A stretch of DNA of 5,241 bases from CAMLKC01 sp035493555 (GTDB taxonomy: Bacteria > Patescibacteriota > Saccharimonadia > Saccharimonadales > Saccharimonadaceae): positions 1 to 5,241 of the forward strand of contig DATJIC010000029.1 of assembly GCA_035493555.1 (NCBI GenBank), read 5' to 3'. The first letter of the stretch is position 1. Every line of letters begins with the position of its first letter. The notes below the pieces were generated by a model that had not been told where the DNA came from, did not search any database, and saw nothing but the letters and a program-made list of their open reading frames with translations. The position numbers and the translations under genes are program-made. Positions 1 through 5,202 of the stretch are shown piece after piece.

Positions 1-968
1 CGAAGAAGAGCAGGGTCAAGCACGTCTGCGCGGTTGGTTGCGGCAAGCACAATAACGTTCGTGCCCGTCTCAAAACCGTCCATCTCAACCAAAATCTGGT
101 TAAGGGTCTGCTCGCGCTCGTCGTGTCCACCACCCATACCACTGCCGCGGCGGCGCCCGACGGCATCAATCTCATCGATAAAGATAATGGCAGGAGCGTT
201 CTTTTTAGCTTTAGCAAAGAGGTCGCGTACACGGCTGGCACCAACACCGACAAACATTTCTACGAACTCCGAACCCGAAATCGAGAAGAATGGCACGTTT
301 GCCTCGCCGGCAACAGCACGCGCCAGCATAGTTTTACCCGTACCAGGGTTACCCACCAGTAGCACACCCTTTGGAATCTTAGCACCAAGGCTTTCGTACT
401 TTTTTGGGTGCTTCAAGAAGTCAACGACTTCTTCAAGGTCCTGCTTGGCCGAGTCATTGCCGGCAATATCATCAAAGACAACTTTTTCTTTATCAATGCC
501 ATACAACTTGGCTTTAGATTTACCAAAACCCATCGCCTGGTTGTTCTGGCCCTGAGCCTGGCGCATCATAAACATAAAGAAGCCAGCAATCAGGATAACC
601 GGAACAATGATAATCGCAAGGTTCCAGAGGGTCGATCCGACTTCAGATGGTTGGCTGACGGTCACTTCGGTCTTATTATGTTCTAGACCTTGCTCATATA
701 GGCTGCTCCCGCCCTCTTTTACAGACTTTTCAGTGGCTTCTTTAGCGCCTTTTGGCGTTACTTTAATGTCGTTGCCCTGGATTTCGATTTTACTGATCTC
801 GCCGCTGTTGGCGCGCTGGATAACATCAGAGATAGCGACATCCTTCAGGTCTCCGTGAGGTGAGGCGATAGCAATAACAACAAGCACAACGAACACCAAA
901 ACAGCCCAGAACAGGCTGAGGCGAATCATGTTACTCATCTTATTTTTAGGTGATTGTGGCTTTGGCAT
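1..968 (-). CDS. ftsH: ATP-dependent zinc metalloprotease FtsH, N-terminal half (truncated by window edge)
   Basis: FtsH is a membrane-anchored AAA+ protease that extracts and degrades membrane and unstable cytosolic proteins as a hexamer. About 322 residues are visible. A first membrane helix lies at about 17-35, a short extracytoplasmic domain at 36-112, and a second helix at about 114-135. The AAA module then shows Walker A at 206-213 (GNPGTGKT), the pore loop FVGVG at 239-243, Walker B IIFIDEID at 261-268, a glycine-rich loop at 275-281, and the start of the second region of homology with the ATNR sensor at 310-313. The window ends just before the arginine fingers, so the M41 peptidase domain with its HEXXH zinc site is not visible. 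Walker A has Asn where the family usually has Pro (GPPGTGKT). The first ATG is chosen because it leaves a normal short cytosolic tail; Met11 and Met14 are alternatives. It lies 70 bases after tilS. Family assignment is near certain. Confidence 0.97.
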   Translation of the reverse strand, partial: MPKPQSPKNKMSNMIRLSLFWAVLVFVVLVVIAIASPHGDLKDVAISDVIQRANSGEISKIEIQGNDIKVTPKGAKEATEKSVKEGGSSLYEQGLEHNKTEVTVSQPSEVGSTLWNLAIIIVPVILIAGFFMFMMRQAQGQNNQAMGFGKSKAKLYGIDKEKVVFDDIAGNDSAKQDLEEVVDFLKHPKKYESLGAKIPKGVLLVGNPGTGKTMLARAVAGEANVPFFSISGSEFVEMFVGVGASRVRDLFAKAKKNAPAIIFIDEIDAVGRRRGSGMGGGHDEREQTLNQILVEMDGFETGTNVIVLAATNRADVLDPALL

Positions 969-984
969 AAAAAATTAGGTTAAT

Positions 985-991
985 CCTTCCT
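985..991 (-). promoter_or_regulatory. Probable ribosome binding site of ftsH, unusually distant
   Basis: On the minus strand an AGGAAGG purine run stands 16 bases before the ATG at 968. That is longer than the usual 5 to 10 bases. I see no ATG, GTG or TTG start between it and 968, so it is the best available Shine-Dalgarno candidate, but initiation may be weak or may need folding of the spacer. Confidence 0.45.
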
Positions 992-1025
992 AGATTGGGT
1001 CTGATAAGAAAATTCTACTTGTTTT

Positions 1026-1055
1026 ATAATAGCACCTCTCAAGGGGTTTTAACAA
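1026..1055 (-). promoter_or_regulatory. Candidate sigma-70-type promoter for ftsH
   Basis: On the minus strand TTGTTA (1055-1050) is followed after 18 bases by TATTAT (1031-1026), overlapping the last codons of tilS. This matches 4 of 6 and 5 of 6 consensus positions at acceptable spacing, and would give a leader of roughly 50 bases before the ftsH ATG. It would let ftsH be expressed separately from tilS, as well as by read-through. AT-rich sequence can produce such matches by chance. Confidence 0.35.
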
Positions 1056-1881
1056 TAAAAGTCCGGGCTGTAAATTGCAAACCAACACCCTCGCCCACAT
1101 CATATAAGCTCCCCGGCTTGGCGGTTTTAATTGCCACAAGCGTACGCTGGGCCTGGGGTCTGGTAATAGTTACTCCGCTCTCCCGGCGGATATAGAGCCG
1201 CAAAAGCTCAATAGCAACCGGCAAATCGCACTGTGTAAAAAAATACCGTGACCCGCCATTTTGTTCAAGCAGCCGCGCAGCCTCTTCTTGTATCTCGCGC
1301 TTAAGGCGAAGCTGGCGCTGCCAAGCGTTTAAAATAGTCCGCTTGCCCTCGTATGGTACTAGCAGTGCTACTTTACGCCGTACCTGGTTACGGAGATACT
1401 TGGTTTCCATATTAGTGCTGTCCTCTACCCACTCCAGCCGATGTTCCAAAGCGTAATCCCTAATCTCCTGCTTTGTCTTGGTTAAAAGTGGCCGGGTAAT
1501 GTCGGGGGCGTCAAGTACCGCCAGCCCCCTCCAGCCTGTTCCTCTTGCGCTGTTAATCGCCACCGTTTCAATCACATCATCCGAGTGGTGTGCCGTAACA
1601 AGACGTGCCTGGAGTTTTTGCGCCTCGGCGCGTAAAAAGGCATACCTGCGGGTACGCGCCAGTTCTTCGCCCGCCCCTCCTCCCAGCTCTTCTCGTTTTG
1701 TGACGAACGGCAGGCCATAGCGCCGAGCCAGCGCCTCTACAAAACGTGCGTCGGCAGCCGAGTCCGGCCGGATGCCATGATCAAAATGTGCAACAATTAG
1801 TTCATGCTCGCCGCTTTGGACCAGCCTATCCAACAGCACGACCGAATCAATACCGCCGCTTACCGCAACAAGATACCGCAT
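1039..1881 (-). CDS. tilS: tRNA(Ile)-lysidine synthase TilS
   Basis: TilS ligates lysine to the C34 wobble base of tRNA-Ile(CAU) using ATP. This makes lysidine, so the tRNA reads AUA instead of AUG and is charged with isoleucine; the gene is normally essential. The 280-residue product has the PP-loop SGGIDS at 8-13, HFDHGIR at 32-38, the TAHHSDDVIET block at 96-106 with a following RGTG at 113-116, RPLL at 130-133, and EDSTN at 153-157 with RNQVRRK at 164-170. These are the hallmarks of the N-type PP-loop ATPase core of TilS. It is far shorter than the roughly 430-residue enterobacterial enzyme, so the C-terminal tRNA-binding region is reduced to about 100 residues, as in other short TilS proteins. 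The ATG follows a GGGGG run by 7 bases and lies 4 bases after the stop of a small membrane-protein gene, suggesting coupled translation. tilS next to ftsH is a recurrent bacterial arrangement. Confidence 0.95.
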   Translation of the reverse strand: MRYLVAVSGGIDSVVLLDRLVQSGEHELIVAHFDHGIRPDSAADARFVEALARRYGLPFVTKREELGGGAGEELARTRRYAFLRAEAQKLQARLVTAHHSDDVIETVAINSARGTGWRGLAVLDAPDITRPLLTKTKQEIRDYALEHRLEWVEDSTNMETKYLRNQVRRKVALLVPYEGKRTILNAWQRQLRLKREIQEEAARLLEQNGGSRYFFTQCDLPVAIELLRLYIRRESGVTITRPQAQRTLVAIKTAKPGSLYDVGEGVGLQFTARTFIVKTP

Positions 1882-1885
1882 AGCA

Positions 1886-2059
1886 TTACCCCCATCGCTT
1901 TGAAACGTACGCCCCTACCCAAATACCGGCAAAGCCGCCTACTAACCCGCCTAAAATACTCCAACCATCGAGCAGTTCGTTGTCTCCAAAAAGTACGGGA
2001 AGATATCCCCCAAGAACACCAAAAACCGTAGCAAAGAATAATATAATGCGCTTATTCAT
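1886..2059 (-). CDS. Small glycine-zipper membrane protein (57 aa), unknown function
   Basis: I do not recognise this protein. It starts MNKRIILFF and ends VSKRWG, with 57 residues. It contains two hydrophobic stretches, about 5-24 and 35-52, joined by a polar loop (DNELLDGW, 26-33). Basic residues at both ends (K3, R4; K54, R55) suggest a hairpin with both termini in the cytoplasm. The second helix has glycines at 37, 41, 45 and 49, a perfect GxxxGxxxGxxxG zipper, which in known membrane proteins mediates close helix packing or oligomerisation. It fills the space between the last pilin gene and tilS, starts 18 bases after the pilin stop and ends 4 bases before tilS. The TAA stop, basic flanks and hydrophobic periodicity favour a real gene over chance. 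No good Shine-Dalgarno precedes the ATG. A role in the pilus system or a general membrane role are both possible; neither is shown. Confidence 0.75.
   Translation of the reverse strand: MNKRIILFFATVFGVLGGYLPVLFGDNELLDGWSILGGLVGGFAGIWVGAYVSKRWG
1889..1893 (-). promoter_or_regulatory. Probable ribosome binding site of tilS inside the upstream small gene
   Basis: A GGGGG run on the minus strand, 7 bases before the tilS ATG, forms the last codons of the 57-residue gene. Its position supports the 1881 start and means ribosomes finishing the small gene pass directly over the tilS start. The match to AGGAGG is imperfect. Confidence 0.5.
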
Positions 2060-2066
2060 ACTTACT

Positions 2067-2072
2067 AGTATA
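2067..2072 (-). promoter_or_regulatory. Candidate -10 element for the 57-aa gene and tilS (possible leaderless start)
   Basis: TATACT on the minus strand is followed by 7 bases and then the ATG at 2059. A transcript initiated about 7 bases beyond this element would begin at or next to the start codon, giving a leaderless mRNA, which would explain the lack of a Shine-Dalgarno here. No recognisable -35 hexamer or TGn extension is present, so the call is tentative. Confidence 0.3.
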
Positions 2073-2077
2073 CGACG

Positions 2078-2704
2078 CTATGCGCCCGACGGCGGCGTTT
2101 CGTCACAGCCAGTGATGTTGGTTAGGGTGTAGGAGTGTTTGTAGTAATCTTTGGAGCTGTCGTACGAGCCGCCAGACACACCACCGATAGTATTGCTGTT
2201 GCAGGTATAAAACTGGGTTGAGTTGGAGGTCTGGAATTCACGGAAGCCCTGGCGGCGGTACAGCGTGGAGGTTTGGGCTGTATTTATCATGTTCCAGGCA
2301 GATATAATATACGAAACACCATCGCTGGCATAAAGGTAGCAGCCGCCCGTGCCATCGACGCCGCCACCCGGGTTAGGTATACTTTGCGGAAGCGTCACGC
2401 TAACACCCGGTATCCAATCAGTATTCTTAGTACCATTAAAACAGTTGCTGTCTGTCCGCACATCGGTACTATGCCAGTTGGCGGGCGAGAGCGCCGTCGT
2501 GGCGGGATATGTACCGTTAAACGCCCGATAATTCTCTATTATTTTTTGCAGGTTGCTAATATCGGCTCTTCGCGTTGCGTTCTTCGCCTTTTCCTGCACG
2601 CCGTTATAGGCCACGATAACAATCGCCACTAGAATAGCAAGAACAACAATCACAATGAGGAGCTCGACTATTGTAAAGCCGGAGCGAAAACGCTTTTGCT
2701 TCAT
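2078..2704 (-). CDS. Type IV pilin-like protein (third gene of cassette, four-cysteine type)
   Basis: A 208-residue protein with a class III prepilin signal: a short basic leader (MKQKRFRSG, 1-9), the predicted cleavage after G9, then FTIVELLIV with Phe at +1 and the conserved Glu at +5, and a hydrophobic helix to about residue 33 ending in IVIVAYNGVQ. Prepilin peptidase would cleave and methylate it, and a type IV pilus or pseudopilus machine would assemble it at the membrane. The C-terminal domain has cysteines 88, 122, 168 and 200, all matched in the paralogue at 3298-3927, together with DWIPG (96-100), ISAWN (134-138), YRRQGFRE (149-156) and DYYKHS (186-191). Two disulfides are a reasonable inference. 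It ends in ETPPSGA, almost the same tail as the paralogue. It starts 25 bases after the middle pilin. Whether it is a major or minor pilin cannot be told from sequence. Confidence 0.92.
   Translation of the reverse strand: MKQKRFRSGFTIVELLIVIVVLAILVAIVIVAYNGVQEKAKNATRRADISNLQKIIENYRAFNGTYPATTALSPANWHSTDVRTDSNCFNGTKNTDWIPGVSVTLPQSIPNPGGGVDGTGGCYLYASDGVSYIISAWNMINTAQTSTLYRRQGFREFQTSNSTQFYTCNSNTIGGVSGGSYDSSKDYYKHSYTLTNITGCDETPPSGA
2595..2623 (-). repeat. 29-base direct repeat in pilin helix codons, copy A
   Basis: These 29 bases match 3821-3849 with a single mismatch at position 15, and encode the same residues (IVIVAYNGV plus most of the Gln codon) in the two paralogous pilins. A more diverged version is at about 3193-3220 in the middle pilin. 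It is coding sequence conserved by descent, not a mobile repeat. Confidence 0.7.
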
Positions 2705-2710
2705 ACTTTC

Positions 2711-2716
2711 AGTATA
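2711..2716 (-). promoter_or_regulatory. Candidate -10 element before the third pilin gene (possible leaderless start)
   Basis: TATACT on the minus strand lies 6 bases before the ATG at 2704, in the 25-base gap after the middle pilin gene. The expected transcription start coincides with the A of the ATG. No Shine-Dalgarno is visible before this ATG. There is no clear -35 element, so this may be chance, but the same arrangement recurs before the gene at 2059. Confidence 0.3.
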
Positions 2717-2729
2717 GCGTACCGCCCCG

Positions 2730-3296
2730 TTAATTCGTGTAGCTGCCCGTCACCCAGGCGCCCTCATACGACCAGTTACGTCCGCTGCAGCTAAACCCCG
2801 GACTACTCGGAGAATTCTGCCCGCTCGCAGTACCATCCAGACGAGTGATCCCCACTACATAATATTCACCGCGAGAAGAATCGCAGCCATACTCGCCCGC
2901 TCCATAGCGGTAATAAAAGTACTCGTAATTGTTATGTGCCGCAGCCGGGCTGAGGTCGGCGGCATCTCCCGTATTTACTGGGTCAACTGGAATTCTCGAT
3001 ACTCCGTCAGTACTCGAAACAAGTGCCGAAAGAAAATTGGTTGCGCTGGTTCCGTTCGTGCTCACCTCCCACCCGGCCGCGCCTGATGTAGAGACGGCTG
3101 CAGGATAGTTACCGTGAGTTGTCTTGTACGCTTCAAGCGCTTTGACAATCGTCTCTAAATCCTGAAGCCGCCGGCTATCACGGGCGCGGCCTTGGACACC
3201 GTTATATGCCACAATGACGATCGCGGCTAAAATCGCAATAACGACAATTACTATAAGGAGCTCAACGATAGTGAACCCCCTTCGCCTCTGCTGCAT
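2730..3296 (-). CDS. Type IV pilin/pseudopilin-like protein (middle gene of cassette)
   Basis: A 188-residue protein with the prepilin leader MQQRRRG (1-7), predicted cleavage after G7, then FTIVELLIV with Glu at +5 and a hydrophobic helix to about 31 ending IVIVAYNGVQ. The helix continues into an amphipathic part (about 41-58) and then THGNYP (60-65), the general pattern of GspG or PilA-like N-terminal halves. The remaining domain differs from the flanking pilins: it lacks their four-cysteine set and GFRE/DYYKHS motifs. It contains RIPVDPVN (101-108), a tyrosine-rich YEYFYYRYGAGEYGC block (124-138), and only two cysteines, 138 and 170, which could form one disulfide. Its ATG is 1 base after the stop of the preceding pilin, with a strong AGGAG in that gene's tail, so translation is probably coupled. 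It may be a core or minor subunit of the same fibre. Specific role unknown. Confidence 0.92.
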   Translation of the reverse strand: MQQRRRGFTIVELLIVIVVIAILAAIVIVAYNGVQGRARDSRRLQDLETIVKALEAYKTTHGNYPAAVSTSGAAGWEVSTNGTSATNFLSALVSSTDGVSRIPVDPVNTGDAADLSPAAAHNNYEYFYYRYGAGEYGCDSSRGEYYVVGITRLDGTASGQNSPSSPGFSCSGRNWSYEGAWVTGSYTN

Positions 3297-3297
3297 G

Positions 3298-3927
3298 CTA
3301 CGCTCCTGCTGGCGGCGTTTCGCTGCAAAGAGCCGATGTTATGTTGGATATGGTCATTGAGTGTTTGTAATAGTCCGAAGTTATATCGTAGGTCCCCGTT
3401 GCCATGCCGCCGATATTCGTGTGGTTGCAGATATAAAATATCGAACCTACGTGCGAGGGGTCCATCTCCCTAAAGCCCAGGCGCCGGTACATGACCGAGT
3501 TTTGAGCATCTGTCAGCGCGTTCCACGCAGAGATGACATAGCTTGTTCCATCGCTGACATATATGTAGCATCCGGGATAGGCGCCCACACCCTTTCCCTT
3601 TCCATCGCTTTGCGGCAGCGCAGTGCTGAGGCCGGGTACCCAGTCGGCGGTTTTTGTCCCTACGCTACAGTTAGCGTCCGTCCGGCCGGTCGAGGTACCC
3701 CAGTCGGGGTTAAGACTTGCGTTGGTGATAGGATACGTACCGTTAAACGTTTTGTACGTTTCAACCAGCTTTTGCACATTCTTCAGGTCGGCCTCAATTT
3801 TTGCCATTCTCGCCTTGGTTTGCACGCCGTTATACGCCACGATAACAATGCCGGCTAAAATAGCGATCGTAGTAACTACGATAAGGAGTTCAACAACGGT
3901 AAAGCCGCGCGTTTTTTTATATTGCAT
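3298..3927 (-). CDS. Type IV pilin-like protein (first gene of cassette, four-cysteine type)
   Basis: A 209-residue prepilin-like protein. The leader MQYKKTRG (1-8) is followed by the predicted cleavage site, then FTVVELLIV with Phe +1 and Glu +5, and a hydrophobic helix ending IVIVAYNGVQ (27-36). The amphipathic stretch to about 60 leads into FNGTYP (61-66). The C-terminal domain carries cysteines 87, 120, 167 and 201 at positions matching the third pilin, plus DWVPG (95-99), CYIYVSDGTSY (120-130), ISAWN (132-136), YRRLGFRE (147-154) and DYYKHS (185-190), and it ends ETPPAGA. By eye about half of the residues match the pilin at 2078-2704, so the pair arose by duplication. It is the first gene after the polymerase, with a 39-base gap that holds a candidate extended -10 promoter. 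Type IV pili have been implicated in motility and host attachment in Saccharibacteria; a role here is inferred. Confidence 0.93.
   Translation of the reverse strand: MQYKKTRGFTVVELLIVVTTIAILAGIVIVAYNGVQTKARMAKIEADLKNVQKLVETYKTFNGTYPITNASLNPDWGTSTGRTDANCSVGTKTADWVPGLSTALPQSDGKGKGVGAYPGCYIYVSDGTSYVISAWNALTDAQNSVMYRRLGFREMDPSHVGSIFYICNHTNIGGMATGTYDITSDYYKHSMTISNITSALCSETPPAGA
3303..3307 (-). promoter_or_regulatory. Ribosome binding site of the middle pilin, inside the first pilin's stop region
   Basis: AGGAG on the minus strand, 6 bases before the ATG at 3296, is formed by the last Ala-Gly-Ala codons of the first pilin. With TAG-C-ATG spacing this fixes the start and points to translational coupling of the first two pilins. 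Confidence 0.7.
3821..3849 (-). repeat. 29-base direct repeat in pilin helix codons, copy B
   Basis: Second copy of the repeat at 2595-2623, in the same orientation and about 1.2 kb away, with one mismatch. Recombination between the copies would delete the middle pilin and fuse the N-terminus of the first pilin to the body of the third. Confidence 0.7.
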
Positions 3928-3953
3928 GATTACATCTTGCTTATGCTCCCTAA

Positions 3954-3962
3954 ATTGTATCA
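3954..3962 (-). promoter_or_regulatory. Candidate extended -10 promoter of the pilin cassette
   Basis: The minus strand reads TGATACAAT, an extended -10 (TGn plus a hexamer matching TATAAT at 5 of 6), starting at the polymerase stop region. Transcription would begin near 3947, giving a leader of about 19 bases before the pilin ATG at 3927. No good -35 is seen at 17 bases, which extended -10 promoters tolerate. This would separate pilin expression from the polymerase. Confidence 0.4.
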
Positions 3963-3966
3963 GGTT

Positions 3967-5202
3967 TTACAGGTAACGCGTACTTCCAAATGGAATTTTC
4001 TGCTTTACGTGCCGCTGCGTTCCCAGTGTATGGGCAGAATGAAGCGTGCCGTCGCCAAACCGCTGGTTAATGGCGTCAATTGCCGCCGTCACACGCTGAA
4101 CACGGGCCAGTTCGTCGCCAAATAGACTCAGCTGGCGGTCGGTGTCATCTTCTAGCTGGTAACAACTCACTCCTATCTCCTTAATAGTGTCGGGTGCTTC
4201 CGAAAATAGCAGCGCCGCCTGCGCATAAATTGCCTGGTTGCTAAAAAAGGGAAGTGGTGCCATATGACGGCGGTGCCAGTAGCCGGCCGTGGGCGACTTA
4301 GCATATACAAATACACCGCGGGCTGCCTTTCCCTGCGACCGCATGCGGTGTCCGACCGATTCGCACAAGTTGTGAAGGCGCTGTAAAATCTGCGCCCTGG
4401 GTAGCCCCCGAGCTTCAAGCACGTATTGCCGCCCCACGGTTTTTATGTCGTGGGTTGTGTCGTCAACTTCCCATCCCCGAAGCCTTTGGTACCACTGTTC
4501 GCCGACAATACTTTTAAAAACTATTTTTTGCAGCGTCGTTACGTCGGCGTCTAAAAACTGAAGCGGCGTGTAGATCCCCACCTTATTAAGCCGGGCTTCG
4601 TTATGGTACGCGATTCCGGTCAGATCCCGCAGCGTAAGCGTGCCATATACCTGCCGCAGGTTAGCGTGGTCGATAACATCCAGGCCGTTGGGTTTATGCA
4701 GGCTGGCGGCTGTTTTTGCCAAAAAACGGTTCGGGCCAATGCCCACGTTGCAGTTCATGGCACAGCCCACTTCATCGTAAAGCCGCTGCTTTATTTCGTA
4801 CCCGATTTCCGCCAGGTCGCGCTGCTGCATAGCCCCCGTTGTCTGGTAAAAATCAATCACTCCCTCGTCGATGCTTTTCATGGTAATGTGGGCCGAGTAG
4901 CGCTTCATAATGTCCATGAGCTTATGATACACGTACCGGTACTTTGGCGGGTCGCTCTCAAGCACTACCAAATCCGACGCCAGCTTGCGGGCCTGCCACA
5001 CCTTCATACCCAACGTTACGCCAAGTGCCTTGGCTTCGTAGCTGGCCGTCACGATAGAGGTGTGCTCGGTGCGGCGGTTGGCAATAGCGACAGGGCGGCC
5101 GCGGAGCATTGGCCGGGCCTGCTGTTCAACGGTAGCAAAGCAGGAGTTGAGGTCGATATGCATAATCATCGGACGGCTTGTATTGTGCGACCCATTATTC
5201 AT
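3967..5202 (-). CDS. Y-family translesion DNA polymerase (DinB/UmuC type)
   Basis: A 411-residue low-fidelity polymerase that copies past damaged template bases. The palm begins with MHIDLNSCF: D17 matches the first catalytic Asp, and F22 aligns with the DinB steric-gate Phe that excludes ribonucleotides. The fingers carry TASYEAKALGV (52-62), with the family's SYEA signature. The second catalytic pair is D112-E113 in SIDEGVID (110-117); most relatives read SIDEAYLD. CNVGIGPNRFLAKTAASLHKP (about 151-171) is the conserved palm block. A thumb follows at about 185-245, and a little finger at about 250-350 with ILQRLHNLCESVGHRMR (272-288). QLSLF at 357-361 is a canonical beta-clamp-binding motif, followed by INQRFGDG (378-385) as in many UmuC/DinB tails. 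The catalytic residues look intact. GGAGG 9 bases before the ATG supports this start. Pol IV (dinB) versus a UmuC-like enzyme cannot be settled, so no symbol is given. Confidence 0.95.
   Translation of the reverse strand: MNNGSHNTSRPMIMHIDLNSCFATVEQQARPMLRGRPVAIANRRTEHTSIVTASYEAKALGVTLGMKVWQARKLASDLVVLESDPPKYRYVYHKLMDIMKRYSAHITMKSIDEGVIDFYQTTGAMQQRDLAEIGYEIKQRLYDEVGCAMNCNVGIGPNRFLAKTAASLHKPNGLDVIDHANLRQVYGTLTLRDLTGIAYHNEARLNKVGIYTPLQFLDADVTTLQKIVFKSIVGEQWYQRLRGWEVDDTTHDIKTVGRQYVLEARGLPRAQILQRLHNLCESVGHRMRSQGKAARGVFVYAKSPTAGYWHRRHMAPLPFFSNQAIYAQAALLFSEAPDTIKEIGVSCYQLEDDTDRQLSLFGDELARVQRVTAAIDAINQRFGDGTLHSAHTLGTQRHVKQKIPFGSTRYL

Noticed and set aside
34..555. 173-codon open frame on the plus strand
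   Set aside because: It lies wholly antisense to the conserved AAA module of ftsH, and its translation is low-complexity Ser/Pro-rich with no recognisable domain. It is a codon-bias shadow.
1031..1050. Possible terminator hairpin after tilS (CCCCTTGAGAGG followed by T-containing sequence)
   Set aside because: Only about four base pairs with a loop that is too small, and no proper T-run follows. Read-through into ftsH is more likely.
1882..2077. Plus-strand open frame (1804-2031) as the gene filling the pilin-tilS gap
   Set aside because: It overlaps the tilS start in antisense and its translation is basic and featureless, whereas the minus-strand 57-codon frame has a coherent membrane topology and fits the operon.
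2078..2140. Repeated gene-end sequence (about 3298-3360 resembles it), considered as a mobile element or attachment site
   Set aside because: The similarity is fully explained by the shared ETPPxGA and NIT codons of the paralogous pilins. There are no flanking target duplications or inverted repeats.
3361..3858. 165-codon plus-strand open frame opposite the first pilin
   Set aside because: It is antisense to a well-supported pilin. Similar shadows occur opposite the paralogue (2273-2632) because the coding strands are homologous, so their mutual similarity is not independent evidence.
4173..4418. 81-codon minus-strand open frame inside the polymerase gene
   Set aside because: It is in another frame within conserved little-finger codons, with no start signal of its own and no plausible protein features.
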